NCBI RefSeq assembly: GCF_007747795.1
Contig: NZ_CP036275.1
Span: 3,086,853-3,150,852 of the forward strand
DNA: 64,000 nucleotides
From: Maioricimonas rarisocia
Lineage (GTDB): Bacteria; Planctomycetota; Planctomycetia; Planctomycetales; Planctomycetaceae
Reading direction: 5' to 3'
Shown: piece after piece, positions 27,701-37,017 of the stretch
How positions within the stretch are numbered: position 1 is the stretch's first letter
Layout: each line of letters begins with the position of its first letter
Program-made: the position numbers and the translations under genes
The notes under the pieces: model-generated
The model's input: only the letters and a program-made list of their open reading frames with translations
Database searches by the model: none
What the model was told of the DNA's origin: nothing

Positions 27701-28083
27701 GCAAAGTTTTTTGGAACCACGGAGACGCAAAGGAAACCGGATAGAACGAGCCGCGACCGTGAGGGAGCGGAACGAATCCAGAGGGTGCCACGGCTCTGCG
27801 AGCCGTGCGCTCACGAGCAGGGAAATGCACGAGGCAGACAGGACTGTCTGCCCGACCAGACACACAGCCCAGGCATGGCCTGACGAACTGCAACGAAAAC
27901 CGTAGGGCCGGCTATTGCCGGCCGAGAACACCGAGGCGGCCGGTTGGAACCAGCCCTGCTCACTTGTGACGCGACAAAACGTGCCGCGACCGTGAGGGAG
28001 CGGAACGAATCCAGAGGGTGCCGCGGCTCTGCGAGCCGTGCGCTCACAAACAGGAAGAGTGACGAGACAGGCAGGAATGTGTG
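27701..28083. repeat. Intergenic repeats, including a roughly 90-bp direct repeat
   Basis: Module A lies at 27713-27737. Module C opens a longer direct repeat present twice, at about 27744-27840 and 27979-28075. Each copy reads through CCGCGACCGTGAGGGAGCGG, AACGAATCCAGAGGGTGCC and CGGCTCTGCGAGCCGTGCGC. Between the copies lies a B-type palindrome, GGGCCGGC...GCCGGCC, at about 27905-27923. The repeats separate the pump from the lipoprotein. I see no gene. Confidence 0.75.
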
Positions 28084-28170
28084 CCCCATCAGGGAGCACG
28101 TTCTCCTGGAAGAATGACTACCGCAACGAGCAGGCTGAAGCCGGCTCAACGACACCGAAAGGAGTACCGA

Positions 28171-28566
28171 ATGTTGATGACGACGAAACGCGGGATGCTG
28201 ATGATCGTTCCCGCCGCAATGCTGGCGATTGCCATGGGCTGCTCGCAGGGAACTGACGTTGTCGACGCCCAGCCGGCGGCCGCCGAACATGACGACCACG
28301 ACCACGGTCATGAGCACGATCATGATCATGGCGAGAGTGGTCACAACCACATGGGCTGGTGGTGCGTCGAGCACGGCGTTCCCGAAGAAGAATGTGCACT
28401 GTGCGACGGCAGCCTCGTCGCTGCGTTCAAGGAGAAGGGGGACTGGTGCGAAGATCACCAGCGACCCGACTCGCAGTGCTTCAAGTGCGATCCCAAGCGT
28501 GCCGAGACGTTTGTCGCCCGATACGTCGCCAAGTTCGGCGAACAGCCGCCGGAGCGAACGGAGTAG
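28171..28566 (+). CDS. His/Cys-rich metal-binding lipoprotein
   Basis: The 131-residue product has a lipoprotein signal (LMIVPAAMLAIAMGC) and a histidine-rich stretch (EHDDHDHGHEHDHDHGESGH). Two cysteine motifs follow, WWCVEHGVPEEECALCD and DWCEDHQRPDSQCFKCDP. These match the N-terminal motifs of the efflux adaptor at 22808-24448. The AAAGGAG at 28158-28164 fixes ATG 28171 as start; the longer frame is unsupported. It probably binds Zn, Cu or Co in the periplasm and could hand metal to the pump. It lies downstream of the pump on the same strand, beyond repeat DNA. Confidence 0.75.
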   Translation: MLMTTKRGMLMIVPAAMLAIAMGCSQGTDVVDAQPAAAEHDDHDHGHEHDHDHGESGHNHMGWWCVEHGVPEEECALCDGSLVAAFKEKGDWCEDHQRPDSQCFKCDPKRAETFVARYVAKFGEQPPERTE

Positions 28567-28600
28567 TTTTCCCGCACGGGAATCTGAGGGACGAAGTTTA

Positions 28601-28633
28601 CGAGGGCTCACCATGTGCCGTGGTGAGCCCTCG
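28601..28633. terminator. Bidirectional terminator-like hairpin
   Basis: A perfect 13-bp stem (CGAGGGCTCACCA / TGGTGAGCCCTCG) encloses a 7-base loop in the 81-base gap between convergent genes, the lipoprotein (plus) and a sulfatase (minus). The gap is too short for promoters, which favours a shared terminator. Confidence 0.6.
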
Positions 28634-28647
28634 CTCCGTTTGCGGCA

Positions 28648-30030
28648 CTACTGATTCGATGACTGCAGGTGCCAGTTGCAGGCCTCGTCCATCACGTCCC
28701 GATGGACGTCCCGCATTCGCTGCCGCATGACCTCCAGACGTTGCGGCTCCTGTGCGGCCAGATCGGTGGTCTGTCCCGGATCGTGCTTCAGATTGAACAG
28801 CCGGAAGTTGACCAGGTCCGCTTCCTTGATCGGGCCGATGTACTCCTCTTTGAACATGTTGCCGCGGGGAAGGTCGATATCCGGATCGGCGATCAGGCAC
28901 CAGTCCCCTTCCCTGGTCACGCAGACCGGCCGGGAGGGGTTGTAGAACCAGTACAGCGGCTTCATACGCTCGATCGAGCCGCTGCCGGTCAGCAGCGGCA
29001 ACAGGCTCACGCCATCGAGCGTCCGGTCGGTGGGAGCCGCGACGCCGGCGATGCCGCAGATGGTCAGCAATAGATCGACGATGCCGGCCGGTTCTTCGAT
29101 GACAGTTCCGGGCGGAACGTGTCCGGGCCATCGAACGATCCCCGGCACACGAATGCCCCCTTCCCACAACTGCGTCTTGCGACCTTTCAGCGGGCCGGCG
29201 CTTCCCTTCATGTAGCTGCCGTTGTCGGACGTGAAGATGACGACGGTGTTCTCCGCGACCCCGAGGTCCTCCAGCGTCTGTAGCAGACGCGAAACGGCGG
29301 CATCCATGTTTTCGATGCAGCCGTAGTAGTGCGGATTCCGCGATCCGGCATGACGGGCCGCCAGTTCCTCCGGTGCGGCGACCTTCTGATGTGGCTCATG
29401 GAACCAGACGTTCAGGAAGAACGGCCGTGATAATTCGTCGCGCTCTTTCAGCCAGTCGATCGCCTCGTCCGCCACAATCTGGCAGGAGTACCCGGGCACT
29501 TCTCCCAGGGCCTTGCCGTTGCGGACGAAGTTGTTCGGATTGCGGTGCGACGGGTTGGCATTGTTACCGGTCGCCAGCCAGTGATCGAAGCCGTGATCGC
29601 CTGGGTCGGGATTCGGGCCGGAGCCCTCTTCGAGGTCGTAGCTGAGGTGCCACTTGCCGACGTGCGCGGTGTCGTAGCCGTCCTGCTTGAAAACCTCGGC
29701 AATCGTTGTCTCTTCGACCCGCAGGTGCATGTTGTGTGAGGTGTGGATCCAGCTGTAGACGCCGGCCCGCACCGGGAAGCGGCCTGTCAGCAGGCCGGCA
29801 CGCGAGGGGGAGCAGACCGCACTGCCCGCATAGAAGTTGGTGAACTTCGCCCCCTCGGCCGCCAGTCCATCGAGTGCCGGTGTCTTTACCTGCGGACTGC
29901 CGAAGCTGCTCAGGTCGGCATAGCCGAGATCATCGGCGAGCAGCATCACGATGTTGGGACGCGCATCGTCCGCCGTCGCGGTTGAAGTGAAGGCGAGCAG
30001 GATGGCAACAAGGCAGAGTGTCAGTCGCAT
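28648..30030 (-). CDS. Secreted sulfatase 1 (arylsulfatase-type)
   Basis: This is a 460-residue type I sulfatase with a signal peptide ([20 protein letters not shown]). Metal ligands are in [12 protein letters not shown] (Asp-Asp at 33-34). The formylglycine site is [12 protein letters not shown] with Cys73 (C-x-P-x-R), and the second metal site is [11 protein letters not shown]. It should remove sulfate esters from polysaccharides or glycosaminoglycan-like substrates after conversion of Cys73 by a formylglycine-generating enzyme, which is not in this window. Its ATG overlaps the stop of the upstream sulfatase (TGATG), so the two are translated from one message. Confidence 0.93.
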   Translation of the reverse strand: MRLTLCLVAILLAFTSTATADDARPNIVMLLADDLGYADLSSFGSPQVKTPALDGLAAEGAKFTNFYAGSAVCSPSRAGLLTGRFPVRAGVYSWIHTSHNMHLRVEETTIAEVFKQDGYDTAHVGKWHLSYDLEEGSGPNPDPGDHGFDHWLATGNNANPSHRNPNNFVRNGKALGEVPGYSCQIVADEAIDWLKERDELSRPFFLNVWFHEPHQKVAAPEELAARHAGSRNPHYYGCIENMDAAVSRLLQTLEDLGVAENTVVIFTSDNGSYMKGSAGPLKGRKTQLWEGGIRVPGIVRWPGHVPPGTVIEEPAGIVDLLLTICGIAGVAAPTDRTLDGVSLLPLLTGSGSIERMKPLYWFYNPSRPVCVTREGDWCLIADPDIDLPRGNMFKEEYIGPIKEADLVNFRLFNLKHDPGQTTDLAAQEPQRLEVMRQRMRDVHRDVMDEACNWHLQSSNQ

Positions 30031-31442
30031 CAGTCGCGGCCCTTGATGGAGTGCAGTTGTTCGGTGAGGGACTCGACGGTCTCGGCCGCGTCGGTCTGAC
30101 GGACGATGTTCGTGTCTTCACCCGGATCGGTCTCGTGGTCGTACAGCATCCGTCCCTGACGTTTGCCGTTTCGATCCAGATACTCGGAGAAGCGGTATCG
30201 GTCGTTCCGGATTGTATCGCCGGTCTTGTAACGTCCGACTGCGGTGTCCTCCCAGTTGCCGGCGGGATTCTTCAGCCGGGCCACGAGGCTCTCTCCCTGC
30301 AGGTGTTCGGGGAGCGGCAGTCCTGCCAGTTCGCAGAGAGTCGGATAGAGGTCGATCGTTTCCGTCAGCGCTTCGGTCCGTCCTCCGCCCGCAATGCCCG
30401 GAGCCCGGACGATGAGCGGGATTCGCATCGACGTTTCGAAGCAACTGTGTTTGCACCACAGCTCGTGTTCGCCGAGGTTCCAGCCGTGGTCTCCCCACAA
30501 CACGACGATCGTGTCTTCCGCCAGACCGAGTTCGTCGAGCGTGTCGAGCAGTTTGCCGACCTGGGCGTCGGTGAAGCTGACGCAGGCATAGTAGCCATGG
30601 ATCAGATTGATCGCCGTCTCGTCGGAGACCGGACCCTTCGCCGGGATGCCGGCGTAGGCCCGCAGCTCACCTGACGTGTGCAGCGCGACATCGGGAGCTC
30701 CCTGCGGCCGATGATACGTTTCCGGCAGACGAATCGCGTCCCGGTCGTACAGATCCCAGTACTTCTGCGGACAGACAAACGGCAGGTGCGGCTTGAAGAA
30801 TCCAACCGCCAGGAAGAAGGGGGACTCTTCTTCGCTGAGCCGCTTCAGTTCGGCAATCGCCTGCGCAGCAACACGACCGTCCGGGTAGACCGAATCGGGA
30901 GCGTCGGCCGCTTCGAACGCGGGGCCGCGGCCGCGGCGTCGCTTCTCCTGCCGTCGCTGACGATGCAGCGTCTGGTTTTCCGGCACGTGGTACGAAATGC
31001 TCGTCCTGGGGCGCCAGGCCGGGGTCGACCAACCACTGGCACTGTCGTCACTGTGGTGGAAGACCTTGCCGATGGAAGCGGTCTCGTATCCGTTCGTCCG
31101 GAAGTGCGTATTCATCGTGGTGATGCCCGGGGCGTCTTTCTCCGCCCGCGTAAGATAGTTGACGAAACGCCGGGGCGAGGGACGCAGACCGGTCATCAGG
31201 CTGGCGCGCGAGGCGCCGCAGGTGGGCACCATGCAGTACGCCCGCTCGAAGAGAACACCCGATGCCGCCAGCCGATCGATGTTCGGCGAGACCATCTGTG
31301 GTTCGCCATAGCAGCGCAGTTGTGGCCTCAGATCGTCGACAGCGATGAACAGGACGTTGGGACGATCGGAGTCGGCGGCCGCTGTTCGGGCAACCATGAG
31401 GACAGCGCCGCACAGCAGCATGAGGCGGAAGATGTGATTCAT
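30030..31442 (-). CDS. Secreted sulfatase 2 (iduronate-2-sulfatase-like)
   Basis: The 470-residue product has a signal peptide ([20 protein letters not shown]). It shows the iduronate-sulfatase pattern [18 protein letters not shown] (Asp 36-37) and [15 protein letters not shown] with Cys75. The sulfatase signature here is C-x-A-x-R rather than C-x-P-x-R, as in iduronate-type members. The second metal/active-site region is [19 protein letters not shown]. Middle gene of three same-strand sulfatases, with one-base overlap to the downstream one. Three different signatures suggest that they remove different sulfate groups from one algal or animal polysaccharide. Confidence 0.93.
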   Translation of the reverse strand: MNHIFRLMLLCGAVLMVARTAAADSDRPNVLFIAVDDLRPQLRCYGEPQMVSPNIDRLAASGVLFERAYCMVPTCGASRASLMTGLRPSPRRFVNYLTRAEKDAPGITTMNTHFRTNGYETASIGKVFHHSDDSASGWSTPAWRPRTSISYHVPENQTLHRQRRQEKRRRGRGPAFEAADAPDSVYPDGRVAAQAIAELKRLSEEESPFFLAVGFFKPHLPFVCPQKYWDLYDRDAIRLPETYHRPQGAPDVALHTSGELRAYAGIPAKGPVSDETAINLIHGYYACVSFTDAQVGKLLDTLDELGLAEDTIVVLWGDHGWNLGEHELWCKHSCFETSMRIPLIVRAPGIAGGGRTEALTETIDLYPTLCELAGLPLPEHLQGESLVARLKNPAGNWEDTAVGRYKTGDTIRNDRYRFSEYLDRNGKRQGRMLYDHETDPGEDTNIVRQTDAAETVESLTEQLHSIKGRD

Positions 31443-31504
31443 CGTGAATGGCGCCTGCGGAAGTCGGAGAAAAGTGTGACCGTCGACGGCATCAGGTCAG
31501 CGCG

Positions 31505-33088
31505 TTACTTCGATTCGGCTTCGATCGGTTCCGCTTCGTAGTCGGAGAGATTGACCCAACCTGCCGGAACCTTCTCGCCGCTGGTGAACCGTTCGTAGTA
31601 GTTGGCGGTTCGTTCGCTGGCGACCGGATACTGGTCGAAGATGTGCCCGGCTCCGTGCATTCGCGGATCACCCTGCGCTTTCAGCTCCTCCATCATTTGC
31701 CGGCTGAGACGCTCCCGGATCTCGCGATGCTCGTCCGAGTTGGCGAGGTTGTGCAGGCACACGCGATCGGTTCGGATGTCGTACAGCTCCTCGGCAGGAC
31801 GCTTGCCGAACGACTGCTGCCAGTACGAGTCGTCCTTTCCGTCGCGGCGGAGTTGCAGGATCAGCGTCTTGGTCGGACTGCCGTCGCAGTTGAGGTAGCC
31901 GGTGATCGGATCGCCCGCCGGCCAGCGCTGCGTTTCGAAGTTCCGCAGATACAGGTAGCCATCCTTCACGATGCCGCGAATCGGGTAGCCCTGATCCTGC
32001 GGCCGGCCCACGTCGTGGCGTTCCTTGCCGATGAGGACGTGATCCCGCTGCTTATTGACGATTCCTTCGGCGTTGCCGCGGAAGTACTCGGTCAGGCTGC
32101 TTCCGGTGATCGGCTGCATGCCGGCCGATTCGACGTCGAGGCCGGCCAGTTCCAGAAATGTCGGCGCGAAGTCGATGAAGTTGATGAAGTCGTCGATCGT
32201 GCGGCCGGGATTCTCGATGCCGGCCGGCCACATGATGGCGAGCGGCAGATGGTTCGAGAGAGCGTACTCCTGCCCTTTCACTCGCGGGAACGGCATGCCG
32301 TTGTCGGAGGTGACGACGACGATCGTGTTCTCCAGCTGGCCCCGCTGTTCGAGAGCCGCCAGCATCCGGCCGAGGTGCTGATCGAAGTACTCGATTTCGA
32401 AGGCGTAATCGAGCATGTCGTTGCGGACGGTCTCGGTGTCGGGCCAGAAGGCGGGGACTTCCGGGATGTCGTCGATCTTCTTGCCCGCTTTGGCAGCGCC
32501 GGAGCCGTACTCGTAGCGGCGGTGCGGTTCGAGCCCGCCGTACCAGAAACAGAACGGTGCGTCTTCCGGCTTCTGGTCGAGAAACACCTCGAAGTTGCCG
32601 GCATAGTCGATCCGCGACATGCCGTTGGCCGGTGGCTTCGTCTGCTTCTGGTTGAACGGCTTGCCGGCCAGGTGGCGGGGCCGGCCGCTGGCGTCTTTGG
32701 CAACTCCGGGGGCCCACCCTTTCGCGGTCCGCCCGACGAAGTAGCCATGCTCATCCAGGGCTTGCGCGTACGAGCGGAACTTCTGCGGGAAGAACGGCTG
32801 GTGATTGCAGGCTTCCTCGAGCTGCCAGGTGTTGCGACCGGTCAGGATGCAGGCCCTGGAGGGAGCGCACTTGGCGTTCGGCGTCCAGGCATTGGTGAAC
32901 AGCAGCCCCTCGCGGGCAACGCGATCGAAGGCGGGCGTGTTGACCCAGTCGCAGCCGTAGGCGCCGAAGTGCGGCTGCGAGGCGTCGTCGGCAATGCAGA
33001 AGAGAATGTTGGGACGGGGCGGTTCGTCCGCAGCGGCGGGGGCCGTGACAAACAGCAGCAGCGCGAGAAGCGGGAGGGGACGCATCAT
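31505..33088 (-). CDS. Secreted sulfatase 3
   Basis: The 527-residue product begins with a signal peptide ([20 protein letters not shown]). Motifs are [18 protein letters not shown] (Asp 34-35), [12 protein letters not shown] with the formylglycine Cys74, and [18 protein letters not shown]. It belongs to a longer-chain arylsulfatase group in which the C-terminal part ([20 protein letters not shown]) is extended. It is the first gene transcribed of the sulfatase group, 62 bases before sulfatase 2. A shared promoter upstream of 33088 is likely but not distinct by eye. Confidence 0.93.
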   Translation of the reverse strand: MMRPLPLLALLLFVTAPAAADEPPRPNILFCIADDASQPHFGAYGCDWVNTPAFDRVAREGLLFTNAWTPNAKCAPSRACILTGRNTWQLEEACNHQPFFPQKFRSYAQALDEHGYFVGRTAKGWAPGVAKDASGRPRHLAGKPFNQKQTKPPANGMSRIDYAGNFEVFLDQKPEDAPFCFWYGGLEPHRRYEYGSGAAKAGKKIDDIPEVPAFWPDTETVRNDMLDYAFEIEYFDQHLGRMLAALEQRGQLENTIVVVTSDNGMPFPRVKGQEYALSNHLPLAIMWPAGIENPGRTIDDFINFIDFAPTFLELAGLDVESAGMQPITGSSLTEYFRGNAEGIVNKQRDHVLIGKERHDVGRPQDQGYPIRGIVKDGYLYLRNFETQRWPAGDPITGYLNCDGSPTKTLILQLRRDGKDDSYWQQSFGKRPAEELYDIRTDRVCLHNLANSDEHREIRERLSRQMMEELKAQGDPRMHGAGHIFDQYPVASERTANYYERFTSGEKVPAGWVNLSDYEAEPIEAESK

Positions 33089-33220
33089 GCCGGTGGCTCC
33101 ATGACGGCGGGAGTCTTGCGAGAGCAGAGAACGCCCTCAGCATAGACGGCGCAGCGGCCGGCGCGAACAGACCGCTGGTGGGGCCGGGAGCAACTTCAGT
33201 CGTGCCGGGGTCGGCAGACG

Positions 33221-34378
33221 TCAGTGCACGTGATGTTCCTCGGGGTGCGACACTGCGCTCGGCGGCGGAGCCACGCTGTGAGCGTGCTCGGGCTCGAGGA
33301 GGCCAATCAGCCAGGCCATTCCGATTCCTGCCAGGAGCATCAGGGTCAGCGGCACACGATGGTGCGAGTGGAATTCCATCTCCGGCAGCAGATCGCTCAG
33401 TGCCAGGCAGATGAACACGCCGGCGGCGAATGCCAGGGCGCAGCCCACCAGCAGCGTGCGGTCGCTCGACATGCTGACGCCGTAGACGAACAACGCGGCT
33501 CCCAGAGGACACATCAATGCGAACGCGGCATTAACGACCCGTTTCCACCCGGTGGACCAGCCGCCTGCCATCATCAGTGACGTAATCGAGATCGCGTCGA
33601 GTGGCTTGTGCAGCAGGATCGCGAGGAACGTCCCGAAGCCGGCCAGTGCCAGCCCGGTGTGATGGGCCGACTCGGCTGCAACACTGGCGCCGAGCGCGAG
33701 GCCGTCGATGAGCGTGTGGATCGCAAGCCCGAGAAAGACTCCCACCCAGCCGAGGGGATGGGCATGCGCATCGTCGCCGTGCCCGCCGTGGTGGTGCGCG
33801 TGCCCGTGATGACCCCCGTCGTGGTCGTGCTCATGATCGCAGTCGTGATCATGTGCCGTTTCTGAAGGGCCGAAGTCGGCCGGTCCATGCTGGTGGAAAT
33901 GGAAAGCCCGCAGCAGCAGGAAGGTGACGACGATTCCCGCCATCACCGACCACGAGACCGTATTCACCCCGTAATTGGGATCGTGCGAAAGCTCGACCAG
34001 GGCATGCGGCAGCATGTGGAAGATGCCGATCCCGAGCATCAGTCCACCGATCAGGCTGATCAGCAGTTGCATGCGGGTGTGTGTCAGCCGGACGATGGAG
34101 GGCAAGGTCCCGCCAGCCAGTGACCCGGCGACGATCAGGACACAATAGACCGCGAGCAGGACCGGCACCGATGAGTCGGCCAGTGTCGTTGCGCCATGAT
34201 CGTGAGCGGCAACGTCGTCGCCCCGGGCGACGACGAAGGTCAGTGCCGGGGGCTCGGCGGAGGGAGCCGGCGCGGCCGAGACCGGTCCGCCGAAAGCGGC
34301 GACAAGAGACAGGACCGCAACTGAGGCCTGAACACAACGACGGTACCAGCCGGTTCGCGAGGGGGCTGTCGCCCGCAT
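33221..34378 (-). CDS. ZIP-family metal transporter with His-rich loop
   Basis: The 385-residue membrane protein has a signal-like N-terminus and about eight hydrophobic segments. The classic ZIP features are present. A histidine-rich cytoplasmic loop (HDHDCDHEHDHDGGHHGHAH) lies between TM3 and TM4, and the metal-path helix HTLIDGLALGASVAAESAHH carries HxxxDG. The partner helix is FLAILLHKPLDAISITSL (HK instead of HE). A further His-rich C-terminus (EHAHSVAPPPSAVSHPEEHH) is present. It moves Zn2+ or related ions. The frame runs on to 34957, but that part is not protein-like. ATG 34429 is an alternative start; 34378 gives a shorter, more normal n-region. Confidence 0.85.
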   Translation of the reverse strand: MRATAPSRTGWYRRCVQASVAVLSLVAAFGGPVSAAPAPSAEPPALTFVVARGDDVAAHDHGATTLADSSVPVLLAVYCVLIVAGSLAGGTLPSIVRLTHTRMQLLISLIGGLMLGIGIFHMLPHALVELSHDPNYGVNTVSWSVMAGIVVTFLLLRAFHFHQHGPADFGPSETAHDHDCDHEHDHDGGHHGHAHHHGGHGDDAHAHPLGWVGVFLGLAIHTLIDGLALGASVAAESAHHTGLALAGFGTFLAILLHKPLDAISITSLMMAGGWSTGWKRVVNAAFALMCPLGAALFVYGVSMSSDRTLLVGCALAFAAGVFICLALSDLLPEMEFHSHHRVPLTLMLLAGIGMAWLIGLLEPEHAHSVAPPPSAVSHPEEHHVH

Positions 34379-34457
34379 CCGGTTGGCGTGAAACAGTTTG
34401 GGTGAAGAGGGAGTCAACGCGAGGTCCATCAGTGACGGTGACGTTCCAGGCCGGGGC

Positions 34458-34472
34458 GGGACAGTCTGTCCC
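34458..34472. promoter_or_regulatory. Inverted repeat upstream of the ZIP gene
   Basis: GGGACAGTCTGTCCC is a perfect 7-1-7 inverted repeat 80 bases before the chosen ZIP start. It has the form of a repressor site, perhaps for a metal regulator, but it does not match a consensus I can name. Confidence 0.3.
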
Positions 34473-34711
34473 GTTGGGCGCGGGTCCGCTGGGAGATTCG
34501 ATTCCCGCATTCTGTCGTCCGCCTGCGGGGACTGCAACGGGCAACGACCTGAAAACAGCTCGTTTCTGCAATCCAGTTGCACGACGTACTCTCGAGACCG
34601 CCGGTCGCCCGCGCGGCCTCCGGTCCCTATGATCAAATGAGCGTCGTCGGTCGCCAGCGGCCGGCGGCAGGGGTGGCCATCAGGGCATGTTGACGACAGG
34701 ACTTGTGCCAC

Positions 34712-34990
34712 ATGGATCGTTTCGAGACTCCCCCCCAGGACGACGACCGGTTGTACGTCCCCTATCCGGAAGGCTGGGCGGCCCACATCAAGGTGGGGTG
34801 GGAGAAGATGTACTGTTACTACAAGCTGCCGGATCAGGATTTCCACCATCTGGTCCTGAACGGGGAGATTTACCTGCAGCGGGGCGACGAGAAAATCTGC
34901 CTGCAGTGTGCCCTGCGGCGGGAGATTCTCACCCGCGATCGGCTCTACTGGCAGCACCGGCCTCGCAAGGCCCCTCCCACGACGTTGTAA
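34712..34990 (+). CDS. Unrecognised 92-residue protein
   Basis: This is a short acidic/aromatic protein, MDRFETPPQDDDRLYVPYPE at the start, with the tract GWEKMYCYYKLPDQDFHHLV and one CxxC (CLQCALRR). It has no signal peptide or membrane segment. The codon pattern is like its neighbours and a CAGGA lies about ten bases upstream of the ATG. It stands alone between the divergent ZIP gene and the convergent pseudo-receiver gene. I do not recognise a family; the CxxC could bind a metal or be structural. Confidence 0.65.
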   Translation: MDRFETPPQDDDRLYVPYPEGWAAHIKVGWEKMYCYYKLPDQDFHHLVLNGEIYLQRGDEKICLQCALRREILTRDRLYWQHRPRKAPPTTL

Positions 34991-35006
34991 GCCGAGCCGA
35001 GACTGC

Positions 35007-35022
35007 CCGCCGAGCCCGGCGG
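35007..35022. terminator. Short GC hairpin between convergent genes
   Basis: CCGCCG-AGCC-CGGCGG forms a 6-bp stem in the 45-base gap between the 92-residue gene (plus) and the pseudo-receiver gene (minus). No T-run follows, so the terminator role rests on position only. Confidence 0.3.
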
Positions 35023-35035
35023 TGACGCCTTCGTC

Positions 35036-36004
35036 TCAGGAAGGCGGCCGGTTCTCTGCCACGGGACCGTGCGAGGATTTCTGCCGCAGCGACTCGGCAT
35101 GCAGCAGATCGATCCCGAAGTCTCCCAGCCCGGTCCGACTCGACTTGTGCCGGTAACACTCTGCCAGGTGCAGCATCAGTTCGGTGCCGAGAACGTCCGC
35201 TCGCACCATGACGTGGCGGGAGCTGCGGCTTCCCAGCCCGTCGACGAGTGATTCGAGCTGTTCCAGGTGCATGGCGAGGACCGCTCCGGGCGGGACGCCG
35301 GCCACCGCAAGTGCTTCGGCAAGCTTGCGAATCTCTCCGCTGAGCCGACCGACGCCCATGATGACGTGGGTCCGCAGCATGTCGGCGTAGAACTTGTGGA
35401 TCTGGGCAGGAAGTGGCTCGCCGTCGTCGTCCGGAGGGGGCGATTCGTCCAGGATTCGCCTTAGTTCGTCGATGACGTGGGAGGTTTCGCTGCGCTCGCG
35501 GCGGGTCCGGTGATCGTCGGCCCGCGAGAGCCGCCGGCTCTGCTGCAGATCATCGCTGCGGCGAATGGCCCGGTAAATCCAGGCAGCGATGGCCGGCGAC
35601 TGCCAGCCCTGGTCCGAAAACAGGAACTCGGCGGGAGAGTCGGCGAGGTCGACCAGCAATGAGTCCAGATTCGGGGGCAGAACAACGACGGTCGGTTCGT
35701 TGTGGCCGGCGGCCTGCAGAGCGGCGAGAAAGTCGATGACATCTGCGTGCGACCCGCCGTTGCCGGCCTGCCAGTCCTCGCGGGCGATAAGAATACAGTC
35801 GAAGCCGGTCTCGCGCAGCAGTGTGAGGGCGTGCGTGCTGGAAAGGCACCAGCGAAACTGCGGTTCGTCGCAGCCGCAGGCCCCCAGACGCATGGCCAGT
35901 CCGCTCCAGGAAGGCTCCTCGTCACCCAGGCAGAGCAGCCGGAGACGGCTGGGCAGACGGATCGACATCTCGTCGCCGGTGGACTCGTGTGCGGTCGGCT
36001 TCAT
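35036..36004 (-). CDS. Unknown protein with degenerate response-regulator receiver domain
   Basis: The product has 322 residues. Residues ~18-150 look like a receiver fold: an acidic pair after the first strand (RLLCLGDEEPSW), FDCILIAREDW at strand 3, VVVLPP at strand 4 and FLFSDQGW at strand 5. The phospho-acceptor aspartate expected after FDCILI is replaced by Ala, and the conserved lysine is absent, so this would be a pseudo-receiver. The rest is helical: an arginine-rich linker (~155-180) and a domain with FYADMLRTHVIMGVGRLSGE and LAMHLEQLESLVDGLGSRSS. GGAGAG precedes the ATG at 36004; ATG 35968 is possible. The role is unknown, probably phosphorylation-independent signalling or scaffolding. 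Confidence 0.65.
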   Translation of the reverse strand: MKPTAHESTGDEMSIRLPSRLRLLCLGDEEPSWSGLAMRLGACGCDEPQFRWCLSSTHALTLLRETGFDCILIAREDWQAGNGGSHADVIDFLAALQAAGHNEPTVVVLPPNLDSLLVDLADSPAEFLFSDQGWQSPAIAAWIYRAIRRSDDLQQSRRLSRADDHRTRRERSETSHVIDELRRILDESPPPDDDGEPLPAQIHKFYADMLRTHVIMGVGRLSGEIRKLAEALAVAGVPPGAVLAMHLEQLESLVDGLGSRSSRHVMVRADVLGTELMLHLAECYRHKSSRTGLGDFGIDLLHAESLRQKSSHGPVAENRPPS

Positions 36005-36146
36005 CCTTGTGGCTCTCCGCCTGAGGTAGCCCAGGCGATCCGGTGCGTTGGCGGACGTGTGTCCATACCAGCCACGTCATGACTGCCTGGGAAAGGTGCC
36101 GCGTATGCTCGGCCTGAACCTGCAGACTGTCAAGACGAGTCGCGAC

Positions 36147-36524
36147 TCACCGGTCGGAGCCGGGGAGGGCCGGTTCGGGATGCTCGACTTCGACGGTAGT
36201 GCGGATGCCTCCGCGGGGCGTGAAGTCGGCGGTCAGCTTCATCCAGCGGGGCTGGGTGACGGCAACGAGATCATTGAGGATGTCGTTGGTCACCCGCTCG
36301 TAGAAGGCCCCATGGTTGCGGAACTGCTGCAGATACAGCTTCAGCGACTTCAGCTCGAAGCAGTGCTGGTCCGGGATGTAGGAGATCGTCAGCGTCCCGA
36401 AGTCGGGCTGGCCGGTCTTCGGGCACAGCGACGTGAACTCCGGGCAGACCGTGTCGATGCGGTAGTTCCGGTCCGGGTGCGGATTGTCGAAAACTTCGAG
36501 GATGTCGCGGGAGGGTTCGCTCAT
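36147..36524 (-). CDS. queF: NADPH-dependent 7-cyano-7-deazaguanine reductase (preQ0 to preQ1)
   Basis: The 125-residue enzyme is a unimodular QueF. It reduces the nitrile of preQ0 to preQ1 in queuosine synthesis for tRNA. The active-site cysteine lies in [16 protein letters not shown], the QueF motif is [20 protein letters not shown], and NADPH/substrate-contact residues are in the C-terminal [20 protein letters not shown] 36524 matches the family start ([15 protein letters not shown]); the frame runs 58 codons further upstream without support. No other queuosine gene is adjacent and no preQ1 riboswitch could be recognised in front. Confidence 0.93.
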   Translation of the reverse strand: MSEPSRDILEVFDNPHPDRNYRIDTVCPEFTSLCPKTGQPDFGTLTISYIPDQHCFELKSLKLYLQQFRNHGAFYERVTNDILNDLVAVTQPRWMKLTADFTPRGGIRTTVEVEHPEPALPGSDR

Positions 36525-36726
36525 TCCGGCTACTGATATTTCGATGACAGGAGTCTGCAATGCCCGGTCCAGCAATCCGGCCGGGGTGGTCTGGCGGGAT
36601 TCTAGACGGCAGTGACATCTCGGGAAACCGGTCGGCCGTTGCCGGAACCGGCACATTGACTCTGCCGAAGTGATTTCCGATGCTGCGGGCGGACTCAATC
36701 AGTCGGCCCGTTGACGGGAAAGCTTG

Positions 36727-37017
36727 ATGGCAAAGAAGAAGGCACGCTCCGGGAAGAAGGATGAGACGTCCGATCCCGGTTTCGAAGACGCGCTCGCGGA
36801 ACTGCACGACGTTGTGCGGGATCTCGAGGAGGGGGAACTTCCGCTCGAGGAGTCCCTGCAGCGGTTTGAACGTGGCATCGCATTGATGCGGGTCTGCCGC
36901 GAGCGACTCGCAAAAGCCGAGCAGCAGATCCAGATGCTGACCGGCCTGGGACCGGACGGGGCCGAGACGGCTCCCTTCGATGCCGAAGCGACCTGGCGCG
37001 GCGACGAATCGTCGTGA
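36727..37017 (+). CDS. xseB: Exodeoxyribonuclease VII small subunit
   Basis: The 96-residue helical protein is the small subunit of ExoVII, which degrades single-stranded DNA to oligonucleotides with XseA. The family core is FEDALAELHDVVRDLEEGEL, PLEESLQRFERGIALMRVCR and LAKAEQQIQML. The N-terminus adds a lysine-rich extension (MAKKKARSGKKDE), and the C-terminus is acidic. ATG 36727 follows GGGAAAG; a TTG three bases before it is in frame. xseA is not adjacent in the window. The neighbours are queF (divergent) and rpsD (same strand). Confidence 0.9.
   Translation: MAKKKARSGKKDETSDPGFEDALAELHDVVRDLEEGELPLEESLQRFERGIALMRVCRERLAKAEQQIQMLTGLGPDGAETAPFDAEATWRGDESS

Noticed and set aside
34430-34957. 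Long N-terminal extension of the ZIP transporter frame
   Set aside because: About 176 residues without domain, signal or ribosome-binding site, crossing the divergent promoter region and overlapping the 92-residue gene.
35036-36004. Ordinary response regulator
   Set aside because: The phospho-acceptor Asp and conserved Lys are missing.
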